From NCBI GenBank assembly GCA_945870855.1, contig CAMBTP010000007.1:26547-90546 (forward strand): a DNA stretch of 64,000 bases, in the 5' to 3' direction. This DNA comes from Prosthecobacter debontii (GTDB lineage Bacteria > Verrucomicrobiota > Verrucomicrobiia > Verrucomicrobiales > Akkermansiaceae). The notes beneath the pieces are model-generated. The model ran no database searches, had not been told where the DNA came from, and worked only from the letters and a program-made list of their open reading frames with translations. Position numbers and translations under genes: made by a program. How positions within the stretch are numbered: position 1 is the first letter of the stretch; every line of letters starts with the position of its first letter. Below, one piece after another: positions 62,626 to 64,000 of this stretch.

Positions 62626-63840
62626 CTACCCCGGCTTCCGCCGCGGGCAGCGGCGGCGGATCTCCGTTTCGCGGGCCTCCGGCAGGCGCAGTTCGCGCCG
62701 CAGCTTCCATCCCCAGAAGGCGAGGATCGCGACCCACAGGATGGCGGCGTAGAGGAAATGGGTGACGCGGACTTTCGGCACGAATTCCGGAGTCAGGCGG
62801 GTCGCGGCGGTCAACAGGACCAGCACCCAGACGACGTGGAACCAGCGCAACGGCGAGGCGAGGCGGTCGTGGCGGTCGGCGTGGCCGAGAGTCACCCGGC
62901 TCGCCACCGCCAGCATCAGCAGGCCGGCCCCGCCGATGAACATCAGGTGCAGCATCCCGGTGCGCAGCGGCCCGAACCACGCCGCCAGCAGCCAGCCGCC
63001 GGCGGCGCAGGGCAGGAACCAGCGCAGCGCGAGGCCGAGGCCGTTGACCTTTCCCCAGCCGACCAAACCCGGTACCGAGCACGCGAGGTAAGGCACCACC
63101 ACCGCAGTCCGGACGATCATCCCGGCGCGGCCGCCGAAGCGGACCTCGATCCAGAAGCTGCCGATCACCGCCAGCCCGGCCGCGAGCGACGTGAAAAAGG
63201 CCCGCCGCCAGCCGGGCGGGATGCCATCGCCGTCTTCGAAGGCGTGCGGCGATTTCCTGCCGAAGAAGCGCGGCAGCAGGTAGGGCGCGACCCCGATCAC
63301 CGGCAGCCAGAGCAACCCTTGGAAATAGAGCAGCCGCCAGAACAGCCGGACCGGCGCGGTGAAGCCGAGGATCGGATCCATGCTCAGCGCGAAGCCCGCG
63401 AGCGCGGCCCCACCGAGGCCGAGCACCGCCACCGGCAGACCGGGCGGCGGCACGTCACCGTCGCCGGTCAGCACCCGGAACAGCAGGCTGAGCAGCACGC
63501 CTGACAACCACAGCCCGGCCATCAGGTCGGCGGCCGGGATTGGGTGGAACGCCAGGCAGGCCATCATCGCGACGGCCATCGCCACGTGCCACAGGATCTC
63601 GAAACGGCACCACGGGTCCGCCCCGAGCAAGCGCGGGCCCGCGGTGCCGAGGAAGCCGGTGACAAAGCAGCCGCCGAATCCGATCACCATCCAGCGCGCG
63701 TGCGCCTCCAGCGGCCAAACCGTCGCCCAGCCCTGGAAATACACCGGCCACAGCAGCACGCCGATCGCCGACGCGAGCACCCCGAGCGGGAAGAACACCC
63801 GGAACGGTTCGGCGGCGCAGCGGTCGAGAAAGGCACTCAT
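62626..63840 (-). CDS. nnrS: NnrS family membrane protein
   Basis: 404 residues with about 12 membrane helices, which is the NnrS family (heme- and copper-containing membrane protein). Features are an early FFPLGVLASAIGVLLWPVY, MVIGFGGCFVTGFLGTAGPR with the His/Arg-rich helix and a late HLMFIGGAGLLMLAVASRV. NnrS helps cells tolerate nitric oxide and is encoded with denitrification genes. Together with nirK and nirV it forms a nitrite-reduction set, although no nitric oxide reductase is in the window. The DNA of this gene is the most G+C-rich in the window. Confidence 0.88.
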   Translation of the reverse strand: MSAFLDRCAAEPFRVFFPLGVLASAIGVLLWPVYFQGWATVWPLEAHARWMVIGFGGCFVTGFLGTAGPRLLGADPWCRFEILWHVAMAVAMMACLAFHPIPAADLMAGLWLSGVLLSLLFRVLTGDGDVPPPGLPVAVLGLGGAALAGFALSMDPILGFTAPVRLFWRLLYFQGLLWLPVIGVAPYLLPRFFGRKSPHAFEDGDGIPPGWRRAFFTSLAAGLAVIGSFWIEVRFGGRAGMIVRTAVVVPYLACSVPGLVGWGKVNGLGLALRWFLPCAAGGWLLAAWFGPLRTGMLHLMFIGGAGLLMLAVASRVTLGHADRHDRLASPLRWFHVVWVLVLLTAATRLTPEFVPKVRVTHFLYAAILWVAILAFWGWKLRRELRLPEARETEIRRRCPRRKPG

Positions 63841-63849
63841 CTTGGTTCA

Positions 63850-63950
63850 GCAGAGACTACCGCAGAGGTCCGGAGGTCGCGGAGGATCGCAGAGCAAGAA
63901 TCCATCAGGATGGAGCAATGAGAACCACGGAATACGCGGAACACACGGAA
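63850..63950. repeat. Short periodic repeats at the right edge
   Basis: 63860-63894 reads CCGCAGAGGTCCGGAGGTCG and continues with GGAGG-type units, the reverse of the CTCCGCG repeat at 42404-42434. 63923-63950 reads AACCACGGAATACGCGGAAC and is related to the arms of the inverted repeat at 35921-36039 (unit ACGGAN about every ten bases). No frame here is credible. Confidence 0.6.
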
Positions 63951-64000
63951 CTGGAAATGTGATTGGATTCGCTTAGAAGACCTCTGAAAAGAGAGCCCAG

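Noticed and set aside
62333..63082. A 249-residue minus-strand frame covering the nnrS-nirK gap
   Set aside because: Its tail is read from palindromic intergenic sequence and its body is a different frame of nnrS. The composition is Arg/Pro/Ala-rich without a domain.
63200..64000. A nitric oxide reductase or further denitrification gene at the right end
   Set aside because: After nnrS only repeats and no coding frame remain before the window ends, so the extent of the pathway cannot be judged.

Overview
The window looks like a chromosome segment of a Verrucomicrobiota bacterium (Verrucomicrobiales-like). The evidence is the combination of planctomycete-type cytochrome proteins (PSCyt1/DUF1549/DUF1553 at 39470-42358 and a DUF1501 partner at 42491-43972), a DUF6288 protein, sialate O-acetylesterase-type proteins, very large secreted Ig/LamG/PA14 proteins and a SUMF1-type protein, together with Gram-negative LPS genes (lpxA, kdsA). 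Genes lie on both strands in short operons and G+C is moderately high. No rRNA, tRNA or CRISPR array was found.

Layout. 1-922: a gene cut by the left edge and a gene that seems to have lost its 5' end. 1134-10239: a glycan-related block with a DUF6288 protein, a double-domain acetylesterase and a LamG/Ig surface protein, diverging from a GntR/LacI-type regulator. 10565-19904: housekeeping genes (rmuC, Mn-type sodA, a membrane cytochrome/LRR protein, gltA, lpxA, an L,D-transpeptidase). 19918-20257: two 110-bp direct repeats and a possible gene remnant. 20229-33706: an RpiB-serine hydroxymethyltransferase fusion, sugar symporter plus galK, an orphan ABC permease, comF, a CPBP protease, an internally deleted esterase, serS, an AbrB/Doc toxin-antitoxin pair, gap, an acyltransferase and infA. 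33717-39387: a LuxC/LuxE-type fatty acid reductase pair, kdsA and accBC. 39470-53833: the planctomycete-type cytochrome pair, a second toxin-antitoxin pair, bioA fused to a REP-associated transposase, ilvD, an RNA helicase, rlmN, a metalloprotease, a NUDIX hydrolase and rph. 53881-63840: a SUMF1-type protein, a truncated NAD(P)-binding protein, a 1513-residue modular secreted protein and a nitrite-reduction group (nirK, nirV, nnrS), in more G+C-rich DNA.

The most unusual content is mobile-element biology. bioA reads without a stop through a composite palindromic repeat into a complete Y1/REP-associated tyrosine transposase, with a second copy of the repeat just after the stop. Three otherwise unrelated palindromic repeat families in the window share the terminal signature GGAGTG...CACTCC, which suggests that one kind of RAYT recognises the ends while the cores diverge. 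Several genes look cut or internally deleted: the NirK cytochrome domain without heme motif, NirV without its C-terminus, an esterase lacking its middle, a truncated epimerase-like gene and a gene without its 5' end. An 8-mer, TCTAACAG, is over-represented and strand-biased. Function calls rest on reading the translated sequences and on recall of protein families; no database search was run.
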